Shown here: piece by piece, positions 22,061 through 30,901 of the stretch
Layout of the letters: each line of letters begins with the position of its first letter
How positions within the stretch are numbered: the first letter of the stretch is position 1
Source of the DNA: Bacillus sp. AZ43
Lineage (GTDB): Bacteria; Actinomycetota; Actinomycetes; Mycobacteriales; Geodermatophilaceae
Direction: 5' to 3'
Length of the DNA stretch: 64,000 nt
Assembly (NCBI GenBank): GCA_004570425.1
Contig: SPQJ01000011.1
Coordinates: 32,337 to 96,336 of the forward strand
The notes under the pieces: generated by a model
The model's input: only the letters and a program-made list of their open reading frames with translations
Told to the model about the DNA's origin: nothing
Database searches by the model: none
Made by a program: the position numbers and the translations under genes

Positions 22061-23284
22061 TCAGAAGCGGATGGCGTCGATGACCTTGGCGCGGACGGCG
22101 ATGATCGCGGGCAGCAGGCCGGCCAGCGCGCCGACCGCGGTCGCGGCGACCATGCCCTCCACCGCCGCGGCCACCGGGAAGCCCGGCATGTCCGCGATGG
22201 GGATGCCGTTGTTGAGCAGCCGTTCCAGCGGCAGGTTGCGCACCAGCGCGATCGAGCCGCCGACGGCGATCAGCCCGGCCAGCGCGGTCGCGCAGACGCT
22301 CTCCAGCATCACCGCGGCGAAGATCCGGCCGGACGTGGCGCCGAAGCTGCGCCGGACGCCGATCTCGCGGATGCGCTGCCGCACCGTGACCAGGCCGATG
22401 TTCAGCACCCCCAGCCCGCCCAGCACTAGGACCACCGCACCCGCGCCGCGGATGGCCAGCCGGAGCAGCGCGATGGTCTCCTCGGCGCCCTGCGGGTCGC
22501 TCCGGTAGGCGTCCACCTGGACGCCGTCCAGCGCCAGCGCGAAGTCGTGCCGGACGGTCTCCATCACCTGGTCGGCCTGGTCCGCCGGGACCCACAGCTC
22601 GAGGGTGGTGGGTCCGGTGTACATGGCCGTCGCGGGATCCGCGGGCGCGCCCTCGCCCCAGGGGCCGGCGGACCGGTCGATGCGGTAGGCCAGCAGCTCC
22701 TCGCCGTACCCCTCCCGCACGACGCCGACGATCGTGGCGCGGACCGGGTCGTTGCCGCCGATGACCACCGTCGGCCGGGCGGAGAGGTCGGCGTGCCCGA
22801 GGGCGGTCAGGAACGCCTCGTTCACCACGACCGCCGGCGAGAGGCTCTCCCGGTCGCCGTCGCGGAGCCAGCGCCCCTCGACGGGCTCGATCCGGTGCAG
22901 GTCGCCGTAGCTCGGTGACACCGTCCGGGTCTGCACCGACTGCGTGCCCCCGGGCATCCGGAACCGGGTCTCGCCCCACGCGACGCCGGCGGCCGTGGCG
23001 ATGTCGTAGCGCGCGACCAGGTCGCTGACCGCGCCGTCCCACTCCGCGGGGTCGGGCGGCATCCCGGTCCGCGGGTCCCAGGCGCTGACCGCCACGGTCG
23101 CCGCCCGACCCCCCTGGCGTTCGCCGACCTCCTGCTGCACCTGGGCGACCATCAGCCCGAGCGCGGTGACCGTGGTCATGGCGAACACGGCGAGGAAGAC
23201 GCCGACCAGCGAGAGCAGCACCCGGCTCTTGTGGACCCGCACCTCGTCCCACGCCTCCGCGAGCGTGCCCAGGAAGCCGGTCAT
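22061..23284 (-). CDS. MacB-type ABC transporter permease
   Basis: A 407-residue FtsX/MacB-family permease. One N-terminal membrane span (VLLSLVGVFLAVFAMTTVTALGLMV) is followed by a large extracytoplasmic MacB_PCD domain (about 45-270). Three C-terminal spans carry the family motif LGGLGVLNIGLVTVRQRIREIGVRRSFGA. With the ATPase and adaptor genes upstream it forms a MacAB-like mechanotransmission exporter at the membrane; the cargo (peptide, lipid or drug) cannot be told from sequence. Its ATG overlaps the ATPase stop by 3 bp. It ends at the double palindrome shared with treY. Confidence 0.9.
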   Translation of the reverse strand: MTGFLGTLAEAWDEVRVHKSRVLLSLVGVFLAVFAMTTVTALGLMVAQVQQEVGERQGGRAATVAVSAWDPRTGMPPDPAEWDGAVSDLVARYDIATAAGVAWGETRFRMPGGTQSVQTRTVSPSYGDLHRIEPVEGRWLRDGDRESLSPAVVVNEAFLTALGHADLSARPTVVIGGNDPVRATIVGVVREGYGEELLAYRIDRSAGPWGEGAPADPATAMYTGPTTLELWVPADQADQVMETVRHDFALALDGVQVDAYRSDPQGAEETIALLRLAIRGAGAVVLVLGGLGVLNIGLVTVRQRIREIGVRRSFGATSGRIFAAVMLESVCATALAGLIAVGGSIALVRNLPLERLLNNGIPIADMPGFPVAAAVEGMVAATAVGALAGLLPAIIAVRAKVIDAIRF

Positions 23285-24009
23285 GCGGTCCCCCGGTCGG
23301 CGGTCACGGCACCGAGCGCGCTGTCGGCGACCAGGGGCGAGAGGACGCCGTGGTCGAGCCGGTAGCGCCGGCCGGCGAGCGCGGCCACCGAGAGGTCGTG
23401 GGTGATGGTGACCAGCGCGGCCCCGTTGTCCGCCGCCGCCTGGGCCAGCAGGCCCATCACCTGGGCGCCGGTCTCGACGTCGAGCGCGCCGGTGGGCTCG
23501 TCGGCGAGGACGACCCGCGGCGAGCGCACGAGCGCCCGTGCGATGGCCACCCGCTGCTGCTCACCTCCGGAGAGGCGCTCGGGCACCTGGTCCGCGCGGG
23601 CCCCGAGACCGACCCGCTCGAGCATCTCGCGCGCCGTCCGCCGCCGGCGCAGGTAGTCCCGCCCCCGCGCGTAGAGCAGCGGCGCGGCCACGTTCTCGAC
23701 CGCGGTGCGCCGGGGCAGGAGGTTGAACTGCTGGAACACGAAACCGAACACCTCGCCCCGCAGGCGTGACCGGCGGCGGGCGGACAGCTGGTCGGTCGGC
23801 TCGCCGTCGAGCACGTAGCTGCCGGCGGTCGGGGTGTCCAGCAGCCCGAGGAGGTTGAGCAGGGTGGACTTGCCCGACCCCGAACGGCCGACGATCGAGA
23901 CGTGCTCGCCGGGGGCGAGGTCCAGGTCGACGCCCGACAGGATGGTCAGGACGGTCTCGTCGGGGAGCAGCACCTCGCGGCTGATCCCGCGCAGCTCCAG
24001 GAGGGTCAT
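23281..24009 (-). CDS. MacB/LolD-type ABC transporter ATP-binding protein
   Basis: A 242-residue ATPase that powers the adjacent permease. Walker A GRSGSGKST, Q-loop FVFQQFNLLP, signature RLSGGEQQR, Walker B VVLADEPTGALD and H-loop ITHDLS are all intact. The FxFQxFNLxP Q-loop is typical of the MacB/LolD subgroup. Its ATG overlaps the adaptor stop (ATGA) and its stop overlaps the permease start, so all three genes are translationally coupled. The start was chosen by the family N-terminus [13 protein letters not shown]; the frame stays open for more than 2 kb upstream by chance. Confidence 0.95.
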   Translation of the reverse strand: MTLLELRGISREVLLPDETVLTILSGVDLDLAPGEHVSIVGRSGSGKSTLLNLLGLLDTPTAGSYVLDGEPTDQLSARRRSRLRGEVFGFVFQQFNLLPRRTAVENVAAPLLYARGRDYLRRRRTAREMLERVGLGARADQVPERLSGGEQQRVAIARALVRSPRVVLADEPTGALDVETGAQVMGLLAQAAADNGAALVTITHDLSVAALAGRRYRLDHGVLSPLVADSALGAVTADRGTA

Positions 24010-25037
24010 CCGCCCCACCCGCCCATCGCCGGGTCGCCGGCGGGGGCGTCGGCCGGCACGGGCACGAACTGCAGGACCTGCTCCCCCTCGGTCAGGCCCT
24101 CCCGCACCTCGATCAGGTCGCCGTCGCTGAGCCCGAGGGTGACCGCGCGCTCCTGCTCCGCGCCGTCGTCGCCGACGACCCAGACGTTGCCCGTCTGCAC
24201 CGACCCCTGGACGGCGGTGATCGGCACGACGAGGACGTTCTCCGCCGTCCCGGCCTGCACCCGGACGGTGGCGCCCATGCCCGCGAACACGGTCACGCCG
24301 GCGGGCACCGAGCAGCGCGCCGTGGTGCCGCCGCCCGCGGACGGGCCGCCCGGAGGCGGGGTGCCGCCGTCCTGGGCGCCGGTGTCGGGCATCGGTGCCG
24401 CGCCGAGGGTGAGCCCGGAGCAGGTGAACGGCGCGGGGCCGCCCTGCACCTCGACCTCCGCCGTCGACGGCGGGGCGAGCAACCGGAACTGCTGGGCCTG
24501 GGTGAGCGAGGCGGTCACCGAGAGCGTGCCCGGGGAGACCGCACCGACGCTGTCGCCGACCGCGACGATCTGGTCGACCAGGACGCCCAGCGTGGACAAG
24601 GTGCCGGCGACCGGGGCGGTCACCGTGGCGGTCCGCACCCGCGGGGGCCGCGGCGTCGACGTGGGGTTGCCCTCGGCGTCCCGGCCGACGACCGGGTCGA
24701 GCGCCTCCTCGTAGCGGATCTCGAGCAGGGCCTGGCCGGCGCTGACCGTGGCGCCCTGGTCGACGAGGACGCGGCGCACGGTGCCGGCGGCGGTGGCCTT
24801 CACCGGCACGGCCGGGTCGGCGACGACGGTGCCGTCCACGGTGACGGTGTTGGTGATCGTCCCGCGGGACACCGGGACCGGCGTCGACCCCAGGTCCAGG
24901 GTCGGCGCGCCCGGTCCCGCGGACCCGCCCGGGTCTCCCGAGCCACCCCGGAAGGCGAGCACGACGAGGGCGACGGCGATGACGGCCCAGACCAGCAGCC
25001 GGAGGGCCGGGAACACGATGGTGCGGACGGCGGACAT
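24006..25037 (-). CDS. MacA/HlyD-like periplasmic adaptor subunit
   Basis: A 343-residue membrane-fusion-type protein, first gene of the exporter operon. A single N-terminal membrane anchor ([19 protein letters not shown]) precedes two lipoyl half-motifs. These are [28 protein letters not shown] and [27 protein letters not shown]-terminal beta domain follows ([24 protein letters not shown]). In monoderm actinobacteria such adaptors act on the outer face of the cytoplasmic membrane. The ATG at 25037 has AGGGAG upstream. A Gly/Pro-rich insert (about 235-255) is odd for the family. Possible -10 TACGTT and a cluster of GGTACC motifs lie upstream. Confidence 0.85.
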   Translation of the reverse strand: MSAVRTIVFPALRLLVWAVIAVALVVLAFRGGSGDPGGSAGPGAPTLDLGSTPVPVSRGTITNTVTVDGTVVADPAVPVKATAAGTVRRVLVDQGATVSAGQALLEIRYEEALDPVVGRDAEGNPTSTPRPPRVRTATVTAPVAGTLSTLGVLVDQIVAVGDSVGAVSPGTLSVTASLTQAQQFRLLAPPSTAEVEVQGGPAPFTCSGLTLGAAPMPDTGAQDGGTPPPGGPSAGGGTTARCSVPAGVTVFAGMGATVRVQAGTAENVLVVPITAVQGSVQTGNVWVVGDDGAEQERAVTLGLSDGDLIEVREGLTEGEQVLQFVPVPADAPAGDPAMGGWGG

Positions 25038-25057
25038 GCACGCTCCCTGCGCGCTCG

Positions 25058-25078
25058 GGTACCCCGTGGTACCGGTAC
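25058..25078. promoter_or_regulatory. Cluster of GGTACC motifs between macA-like gene and treZ
   Basis: GGTACC occurs at 25058-25063 and 25068-25073, one helical turn apart, followed directly by GGTAC at 25074-25078. It is 21-41 bp before the adaptor gene start in the divergent promoter region with treZ, so it could be an operator. No regulator gene is adjacent. Confidence 0.35.
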
Positions 25079-25209
25079 GCCGGAACGTAGCGGCGCCATC
25101 GCGCACTGTCGTCATCCCCCGGACGGACGCGCCGTACGACCGGGGGTTGAGCAGCAGGACGACGGGCATGATCGGTCCGTCCCGGAACCACCCGCTGGAG
25201 GCTGCCCGC

Positions 25210-26964
25210 ATGACCGCACCCGTCGAGTTCGCCGTCTGGGCGCCGCTGCCCGAGCGGGTGCGGGTCCAGGTGGACGGCGCCGTCCACGACATGCGCCGGG
25301 ACGACGGAGGCTGGTGGCGGGCGGAGGTCGAGGCGGGGCCGGAGGCGGACTACGGCTTCCTGCTCGACGACGACGACACCCCCCGGCCCGACCCGCGGTC
25401 CCGCCGGCAGCCGGAGGGCGTGCACGGCCTGTCCCGCCGGTTCGACCCCGAGGCCTACGAGTGGGGCGACTCCTCCTGGACCGGGCGCCCGCTGGCCGGT
25501 GGCGTCGTCTACGAGATGCACGTCGGCACCTTCACCCCCGAGGGCACGCTCGACGCGGCGATCGGCCGGCTCGGGCACCTGGTCCGGCTCGGCGTCGACT
25601 TCGTCGAGCTGCTGCCGGTCAACGCGTTCAACGGCACCCACAACTGGGGCTACGACGGCGTCCTCTGGTACGCCGTCCAGGAGACCTACGGCGGGCCCGA
25701 GGCCTACCAGCGGTTCGTCGACGCCTGCCACCAGCAGGGCCTGGGCGTCATCCAGGACGTCGTCTACAACCACCTCGGCCCGTCGGGGAACTACCTCCCG
25801 CAGTTCTTCCCGATCTTCGCCGAGGGCGGCGCCAACACCTGGGGCAACTCGATCAACCTGTCCGGCCCCGACTCCGACGAGGTGCGCCGCTACATCATCG
25901 ACAACGCGCTGATGTGGCTGCGCGACATGCACGTCGACGGGCTGCGGCTCGACGCCGTGCACGCGCTGGTCGACGAGCGGGCGACCCACGTGCTGGAGGA
26001 GATGGCCCAGGAGGTCGACAAGCTGTCGGTCGCCGCCGGCCGGCCGCTCACGCTGATCGCCGAGAGCGACCTCAACGACCCGCGCATGGTCACCCCCCGC
26101 GTCGCCGGGGGGCTGGGGCTGACGGCGCAGTGGAGCGACGACTTCCACCACTCGTTGCACTCGGTGCTCACCGGCGAGGGCCAGGGCTACTACGCCGACT
26201 TCGCCGAGGGCGGGCTCGGCGGCCTGGCGAAGACGCTCACCGGCGCCTACTTCCACGACGGCGCCTGGTCGAGCTTCCGCCGCCGGCACCACGGCCGGCC
26301 GGTGGACACCGCCACGCTCCCGGGCTGGAAGTTCCTCGGCTACTTGCAGGACCACGACCAGATCGGCAACCGCGCCGTCGGCGACCGGATCTCCGCGTCC
26401 CTCTCCCCCGGCCTCCTGGCCGTGGGCGCGACAGTGGTGCTGACCAGCCCGTTCACCCCGATGCTGTTCATGGGCGAGGAGTGGGGCGCGAGCACCCCGT
26501 GGCAGTTCTTCACCAGCCACCCCGAGCCCGAGCTGGGCAAGGCCACGGCGGAGGGCCGGATCGGCGAGTTCGCCGAACACGGCTGGGACGCCGACGTCGT
26601 CCCCGACCCCCAGGACCCCGAGACCTTCACCCGCTCGAAGCTGGACTGGTCCGAACTGTCGAAGGAGCCGCACGACCGGCTGCTCGCCGTCCACCGGTCG
26701 CTGCTGGCGCTGCGGCGGGCGCACCCCGACCTGGTCGACCCCGACCTGTCCGCCGTCCAGGTGACCTGGGACGACGCCGACCGCTGGCTGGTCGTGCACC
26801 GTGGCACGCTGCGCGTCGTGGTGAACCTGGCCGACGAGCCGCGCGAGATCGACCTCGACCGCCGCGCCGACGACGTCCTGTTCGCCACCGGCGAGCTGCC
26901 CACCGTGGACGGCGCCACGGTGACCCTGCCCGCCGAGAGCGCGGCCGTGGTCAGCACCCGCTGA
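25210..26964 (+). CDS. treZ: Malto-oligosyltrehalose trehalohydrolase TreZ
   Basis: Releases free trehalose from maltooligosyl-trehalose made by TreY. The 584 residues start with a CBM48-like domain ([20 protein letters not shown]). The GH13 barrel has [24 protein letters not shown] (nucleophile Asp248), [12 protein letters not shown] (acid Glu285) and [13 protein letters not shown]. The segment [27 protein letters not shown] is diagnostic for TreZ. The ATG has GGAGG at 8 nt. Divergent from the MacAB-like operon that separates it from glgX-treY. A reductase gene follows after 1 bp. Confidence 0.96.
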   Translation: MTAPVEFAVWAPLPERVRVQVDGAVHDMRRDDGGWWRAEVEAGPEADYGFLLDDDDTPRPDPRSRRQPEGVHGLSRRFDPEAYEWGDSSWTGRPLAGGVVYEMHVGTFTPEGTLDAAIGRLGHLVRLGVDFVELLPVNAFNGTHNWGYDGVLWYAVQETYGGPEAYQRFVDACHQQGLGVIQDVVYNHLGPSGNYLPQFFPIFAEGGANTWGNSINLSGPDSDEVRRYIIDNALMWLRDMHVDGLRLDAVHALVDERATHVLEEMAQEVDKLSVAAGRPLTLIAESDLNDPRMVTPRVAGGLGLTAQWSDDFHHSLHSVLTGEGQGYYADFAEGGLGGLAKTLTGAYFHDGAWSSFRRRHHGRPVDTATLPGWKFLGYLQDHDQIGNRAVGDRISASLSPGLLAVGATVVLTSPFTPMLFMGEEWGASTPWQFFTSHPEPELGKATAEGRIGEFAEHGWDADVVPDPQDPETFTRSKLDWSELSKEPHDRLLAVHRSLLALRRAHPDLVDPDLSAVQVTWDDADRWLVVHRGTLRVVVNLADEPREIDLDRRADDVLFATGELPTVDGATVTLPAESAAVVSTR

Positions 26965-26965
26965 C

Positions 26966-27706
26966 GTGCGCCGACTCCTGCCCGAGCCGGCCGAGCTCGA
27001 CGACGACGCCCTGGTCGAGGCCTACCGGTTGCCCGCCGGCCGGTCGCTGCGGGTGAACTTCGTCGCCTCGCTGGACGGCGCGGTCACCGTGGGCGGGGTC
27101 AGCGAGGGGCTGGGCTCCCTCGGCGACAAGCGGGTGTTCCGGGTGCTGCGGGCGCTGGCCGACGCGGTGCTGGTCGGGCACGGGACGGCGGCCGCCGAGG
27201 GATACCGGCCGGTCACCGCCGACTCGGCGGTCGGCCGGCTGCGGGCCTCGATCGGCCGCCCCCCGGCCGCGCCCGTCGTGGTGGTCTCCCGCCGGGCATC
27301 GCTCGACCCGGCGAGCGGGCTGGTCACCGGCGCCGTCGAGCCGACGCTCTGCGTCACGTGCGAGGCGGCCGATCCGGATCGCCGGGCCGCGCTGGAGGCC
27401 GCCGGCGCGCACCTGCTCGTCTGCGGCGAGGACGACGTCGACCTGCCCACGGCGATCGAGCGACTGGCCGAGCGGGGGCTCGAGCAGCTCGTCTGCGAGG
27501 GCGGGCCGCAGCTGCTGCGCGGCGCGCTGACCGCCGGGCTGGTCGACGAGCTCGACCTCACGCTCTCCCCCGCCCTCGTCGGCGGCGAGGCCCGGCTGCT
27601 CGATGCGGCGCTCCCGGGGCCGCAGCGCCTCCGCCTGCGGCAGCTGCTCGAAGAGGACGGCGTCCTCTTCGCCCGCTACGCGCTCGACGACCCCGGGGCC
27701 CGGTAG
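26966..27706 (+). CDS. RibD C-terminal-domain pyrimidine reductase
   Basis: A 246-residue stand-alone reductase of the RibD-C/dihydrofolate-reductase fold. The motifs VNFVASLDGAVTVGG, LADAVLVGHGTAAAEGY and LVCEGGPQLLRGAL are those of 5-amino-6-(5-phosphoribosylamino)uracil reductase-like proteins in actinobacteria. It would use NADPH to reduce the ribosyl of a riboflavin intermediate or a related substrate. No other rib gene is near, so its exact role is open. The GTG start lies 1 bp after the treZ stop, so it is probably co-transcribed with it. Its 3' end overlaps the GYD-protein gene tail by 31 bp. Confidence 0.87.
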   Translation: MRRLLPEPAELDDDALVEAYRLPAGRSLRVNFVASLDGAVTVGGVSEGLGSLGDKRVFRVLRALADAVLVGHGTAAAEGYRPVTADSAVGRLRASIGRPPAAPVVVVSRRASLDPASGLVTGAVEPTLCVTCEAADPDRRAALEAAGAHLLVCGEDDVDLPTAIERLAERGLEQLVCEGGPQLLRGALTAGLVDELDLTLSPALVGGEARLLDAALPGPQRLRLRQLLEEDGVLFARYALDDPGAR

Positions 27707-28011
27707 CCGACGGACTGCGCGCGCTCCAGGGCGTCGAGCGTCTCCTCGACGGTCAGCAGGACGGTCGCGTCGATCGAGCCGAGCGCGCCGCCCCCGCCGA
27801 TGGCCAGCGCGACGGCGGCCATCGAGACGTTGTCCGGCGCCTCCCACAGCGTGATCCCGTCGTGCGGGCCGAAGGCGTACCAGAAGCCGTGCAGCCGCCC
27901 GCCGACCGACTCGATGTACGCCGTCGCCGCCTTCCGGCGGTCCTCGGGCTGGGCGATCATCATCGCCCAGGTCTCCGGGGTGTAGCTGAACGTCGTCAGG
28001 TACATGGGCAT
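27676..28011 (-). CDS. GYD domain-containing protein
   Basis: A 111-residue protein beginning MPMYLTTFSYTPETWAMMI. It carries the GYD-family pattern: an early Thr/Phe strand, then GGRLHGFWYAFGPHDGITLWEAPDNVSMAAVALA. Proteins of this small ferredoxin-fold family have no established reaction. The ATG has GGGAGG at good distance, and a TAACGT -10 lies about 35 bp further up. It converges on and overlaps the reductase gene by 31 bp at the 3' ends, with no terminator between them. The C-terminal residues GSSSA lie within the overlap. Confidence 0.8.
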   Translation of the reverse strand: MPMYLTTFSYTPETWAMMIAQPEDRRKAATAYIESVGGRLHGFWYAFGPHDGITLWEAPDNVSMAAVALAIGGGGALGSIDATVLLTVEETLDALERAQSVGYRAPGSSSA

Positions 28012-28045
28012 CGTCGTGCCTCCCTGTCGGTCCCCCCGTCGACCG

Positions 28046-28051
28046 ACGTTA
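28046..28051 (-). promoter_or_regulatory. Candidate -10 hexamer of the GYD gene
   Basis: TAACGT on the minus strand lies 34 bp before the ATG, leaving room for the GGGAGG ribosome site. The double palindrome at 28086-28133 starts about 35 bp further upstream and could influence this promoter. Confidence 0.4.
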
Positions 28052-28085
28052 GGGCGCGGGCCACGCACCGTCGAGGGGCCCGTGA

Positions 28086-28133
28086 GGGACTTTCTGCACC
28101 GAAAGTCCTGGGACTTTCGGTGCAGAAAGTCCC
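28086..28133. repeat. Perfect 48-bp double palindrome between GYD gene and ligC
   Basis: Two 23-bp arms (28086-28108 and 28111-28133) are exact reverse complements with TG between them. Each arm holds GGACTTTC and GAAAGTCC separated by 6 nt, so each folds on its own too. It is markedly less GC-rich than its surroundings. It lies in the divergent promoter region, 29 bp before the ligC start, not at a gene end. It may be a mobile palindromic repeat unit or an operator. Confidence 0.75.
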
Positions 28134-28162
28134 TGAGCGGCAGGGCTGCTTGGATACCGCGC

Positions 28163-29251
28163 ATGGACCTGCCCGTGATGCCGCCGGTGAAGCCGATGCT
28201 GGCCAAGGCCGCGACCAAGGTGCCGACCGGCGACTACCTGTACGAACCGAAGTGGGACGGCTTCCGCTGCGTCGTCTTCCGGGACGGCGACGAGGTGGAG
28301 CTCGGCAGCCGCAACGAGCGCCCGCTCACCCGCTACTTCCCCGAGGTGGTGGAGGCGGTGAAGGCGCAGCTGCCCGAGCGGTGCGTCGTCGACGGCGAGA
28401 TCGTCGTCCCGGCCGGTGACCGGCTGCACTTCGAGGCGCTGCTGCAGCGCATCCACCCGGCCGAGTCGCGGGTGCGCCTGCTGGCCGAGCAGACGCCGGC
28501 GTCCTTCGTCGCGTTCGACCTGCTGGCCCTCGGCGACGAGTCGCTGCTCGAGACGCCGTTCGCCGAGCGCCGGGCCCGGCTGGAGCAGGCGCTGGGCGGC
28601 GTCCGGCCGCCGGTGTACCTGACCAGCGTCACCCGCGACCCGGCCACGGCCGAGCGCTGGTTCGAGACGTTCGAGGGCGCGGGCCTCGACGGCGTCGTCG
28701 CCAAGGCCGCCGACCTCCCCTACGGGCCCGACCAGCGGCTGATGACCAAGGTCAAGCACGTCCGGACGGCGGACTGCGTCGTCGCGGGCTTCCGCTGGCA
28801 CAAGAGCGGCCCGATCGTCGGCTCGCTGCTGCTCGGGCTCTACGACGACGGCGTCCTGCAGCACATCGGCGTCGCCGCGTCCTTCCCGATGAAGCGCCGC
28901 GCCGAGCTGGTCGAGGAGCTGGAGCCCTACCGCGCGGAGGCGCTGGACGGGCACCCGTGGCAGGACTGGGCCGACGCCCAGGTGCAGGAGAACGGGGAGA
29001 ACCGGATGCCCGGAGCGGTCAGCCGGTGGAACGCGAAGAAGGACCTGTCGTGGGTCCCGCTGCGCCCCGAGCTGGTCGTGGAGATCAAGTACGACCAGCT
29101 CGAGGGCCGTCGACTTCGTCACACCGGTCAGTTCCTCCGCTGGCGACCCGACCGGGACCCGCTGAGCTGCACCTACGACCAGTTGGAGGTCCCGGTCCGG
29201 TACGACCTCGGGGAGGTCCTGAGCGGCGGATCGTCCTCCGATCGGGAGTGA
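28163..29251 (+). CDS. ligC: ATP-dependent DNA ligase LigC
   Basis: A 362-residue stand-alone ATP-dependent ligase, the length of mycobacterial LigC and much shorter than fused LigD. Motif I YEPKWDGFRC carries the adenylated Lys30. VDGEIV (motif III), GLDGVVAKAADLPY (motif IV) and LMTKVKHVRTADCVV (motif V) follow. The C-terminal OB domain begins near GPIVGSLLLGL. In mycobacteria LigC seals nicks after gap filling by PrimPolC in base excision repair; a PrimPolC gene lies 1.65 kb downstream. The ATG has only a weak CAGGG upstream; the long palindrome precedes it. Confidence 0.92.
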   Translation: MDLPVMPPVKPMLAKAATKVPTGDYLYEPKWDGFRCVVFRDGDEVELGSRNERPLTRYFPEVVEAVKAQLPERCVVDGEIVVPAGDRLHFEALLQRIHPAESRVRLLAEQTPASFVAFDLLALGDESLLETPFAERRARLEQALGGVRPPVYLTSVTRDPATAERWFETFEGAGLDGVVAKAADLPYGPDQRLMTKVKHVRTADCVVAGFRWHKSGPIVGSLLLGLYDDGVLQHIGVAASFPMKRRAELVEELEPYRAEALDGHPWQDWADAQVQENGENRMPGAVSRWNAKKDLSWVPLRPELVVEIKYDQLEGRRLRHTGQFLRWRPDRDPLSCTYDQLEVPVRYDLGEVLSGGSSSDRE

Positions 29252-29278
29252 TCGCCTGCACGGGACCCGCGCGGCTCC

Positions 29279-29284
29279 TAGGCT
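29279..29284 (+). promoter_or_regulatory. Candidate -10 hexamer of the TAP-like hydrolase gene
   Basis: TAGGCT fits TANNNT and ends 7 nt before the ATG at 29292, with no ribosome site in between, so the mRNA may be leaderless. Confidence 0.35.
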
Positions 29285-29291
29285 CGTGATC

Positions 29292-30860
29292 ATGCGTCTG
29301 TCCCGCGGCCGGCTGGCCGTTCCCTCGACCCTGCTCGCCCTGAGCCTGGTTCTGGCCGGCTGCACCTCGTTCGCCGACGACTCCGGCGAGGAGGCGGCGG
29401 CGACGTCCTCGGCGCCGGCCGAGCCCGAGGCCGCGCCGATCGAGTGGACCGACTGCAACGAGCAGATCCAGCAGCTGGTGGCGGGCCAGCCGGGCAGCGA
29501 CCGCGACCTGTCGTTCGAGTGCGGCCGCACCGAGGTGCCGATCAGCTACGACGAGCCGCAGGGCGCCACGCTCCCGCTCTTCCTCGTCCGCGTGGTGAGC
29601 GGCACCCAGACCGACCGGATCGGCTCGCTCGTGGTCAACCCCGGCGGCCCCGGGGCCTCGGGCGCCGACGCGGCCATCGGCCTGGCGCTCACCCTGCCCG
29701 ACCAGGTCCTCGGCCGGTTCGACATCGTCGGTTTCGACCCCCGCGGGGTGGGCCTGTCGACACCGGTCGAGTGCATCCCGGACGAGCGCAAGGAGGAGAT
29801 GGTCGCGGCCGAGCCGCGACCGGTCACCGACGAGGACCTCGACGCCGTCTTCGCCCTGGCCCAGGAGGTCGCCGACGGCTGCGCCGAGGAGTACGGCGAC
29901 GCGCTGGGCACCTTCAACACCGTGGCCACGGCCCGCGACATGGACCGCATCCGCGAGTCCCTCGGCGACGAGCAGCTGACGTACCTCGGCTACTCGTACG
30001 GGACGACGCTCGGCTCGACCTACGCCGAGCTGTTCCCCGACAAGGTGCGCGCGCTGGTGCTCGACGCCGCCGTCGACCCGGACGTCGCCGCCATCGAGGA
30101 CGCCGAGCAGAGCGCCGCGGGGTTCGAGGCCGGCTTCGACGCGTTCGCCGCGAACTGCACGGGGCTGCTGGCCGGCTGCCCGCTCGGTGCCGAACCGCGC
30201 CAGTTCGTGGAGCAGGTGCTGGCCAAGGCCGACGCCGAGCCGATCCCGAGCAGCGAGCCCGACCCTGACGGGGCCACCCGGACGGCGACCCCGGGCGTCG
30301 TCGTCACGGCGATCCAGGCCGCCCTGTACGACACCGAGTCGTGGCCGCAGCTGGCCCAGGCGCTCGCCGCGGCGCAGAACGGCGACGCCAAGGGGCTGTT
30401 CTCCCTGGCCGACAACTTCTCCGGGCGGCTGGAGGACGGCACCTGGTCGAACCTGTTCGACGCGAACCTGGCGATCAACTGCGCCGACTCCGACGAGCGG
30501 TTCGAGGAGCAGGAGATCCGCGACCTGGCGGCCGAGTGGAACCAGAAGTACCCCCTGTTCGGCGCCGGGGCGGCGGTCAGCCTCTACACCTGCTCGGTGT
30601 GGGACGCCGAGCGCACGCCGCTGCCGGAGCGCGACGCCGAGGGGAGCGCACCGATCCTCGTCGTCGGCAACCAGGGCGACCCGGTGACCCCGCTGCCGGG
30701 GGCGGTCGACCTCGCCGAGGACCTCGAGTCGGGCGTCCTGCTCACCTGGCAGGGCCAGGGGCACACCGCCTACCCGAAGACCGAGTGCGTGAACGCCGCC
30801 GTCAACGCCTACCTCGTCGACGGCACGGCGCCGATGGACGGCCTCACCTGTCCGGCGTAG
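29292..30860 (+). CDS. Exported alpha/beta hydrolase, tripeptidyl aminopeptidase (TAP)-like lipoprotein
   Basis: A 522-residue S33-type alpha/beta hydrolase related to Streptomyces tripeptidyl aminopeptidases. The N-terminus is a lipoprotein signal with lipobox LAGC (cysteine about residue 24), so the enzyme is anchored outside the membrane. The oxyanion region NPGGPGASG and nucleophile elbow GYSYGTTLGSTYAELFP (Ser) are clear. The acidic residue is probably in NQGDPVTP and the His in GQGHTAYP, inside the TAP C-terminal domain. Six or more Cys suggest disulfides. A GTG 6 nt upstream is an alternative start. It sits between ligC and the PrimPolC gene without an obvious functional link. Confidence 0.88.
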   Translation: MRLSRGRLAVPSTLLALSLVLAGCTSFADDSGEEAAATSSAPAEPEAAPIEWTDCNEQIQQLVAGQPGSDRDLSFECGRTEVPISYDEPQGATLPLFLVRVVSGTQTDRIGSLVVNPGGPGASGADAAIGLALTLPDQVLGRFDIVGFDPRGVGLSTPVECIPDERKEEMVAAEPRPVTDEDLDAVFALAQEVADGCAEEYGDALGTFNTVATARDMDRIRESLGDEQLTYLGYSYGTTLGSTYAELFPDKVRALVLDAAVDPDVAAIEDAEQSAAGFEAGFDAFAANCTGLLAGCPLGAEPRQFVEQVLAKADAEPIPSSEPDPDGATRTATPGVVVTAIQAALYDTESWPQLAQALAAAQNGDAKGLFSLADNFSGRLEDGTWSNLFDANLAINCADSDERFEEQEIRDLAAEWNQKYPLFGAGAAVSLYTCSVWDAERTPLPERDAEGSAPILVVGNQGDPVTPLPGAVDLAEDLESGVLLTWQGQGHTAYPKTECVNAAVNAYLVDGTAPMDGLTCPA

Positions 30861-30901
30861 GAACGGGCGCACGCTGACCGGGCTGCGGTAGGAACTGAGC
30901 C

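Noticed and set aside
23281..26799. A single minus-strand frame joining the exporter ATPase to sequence opposite treZ
   Set aside because: Only the last 242 residues show family motifs; the ATG at 24009 overlaps the adaptor stop as expected for an operon.
21994..28133. The two double palindromes considered as attachment sites bounding a mobile island
   Set aside because: The two sequences differ from each other, no integrase or transposase lies between, and the genes there are ordinary metabolic and transport genes.
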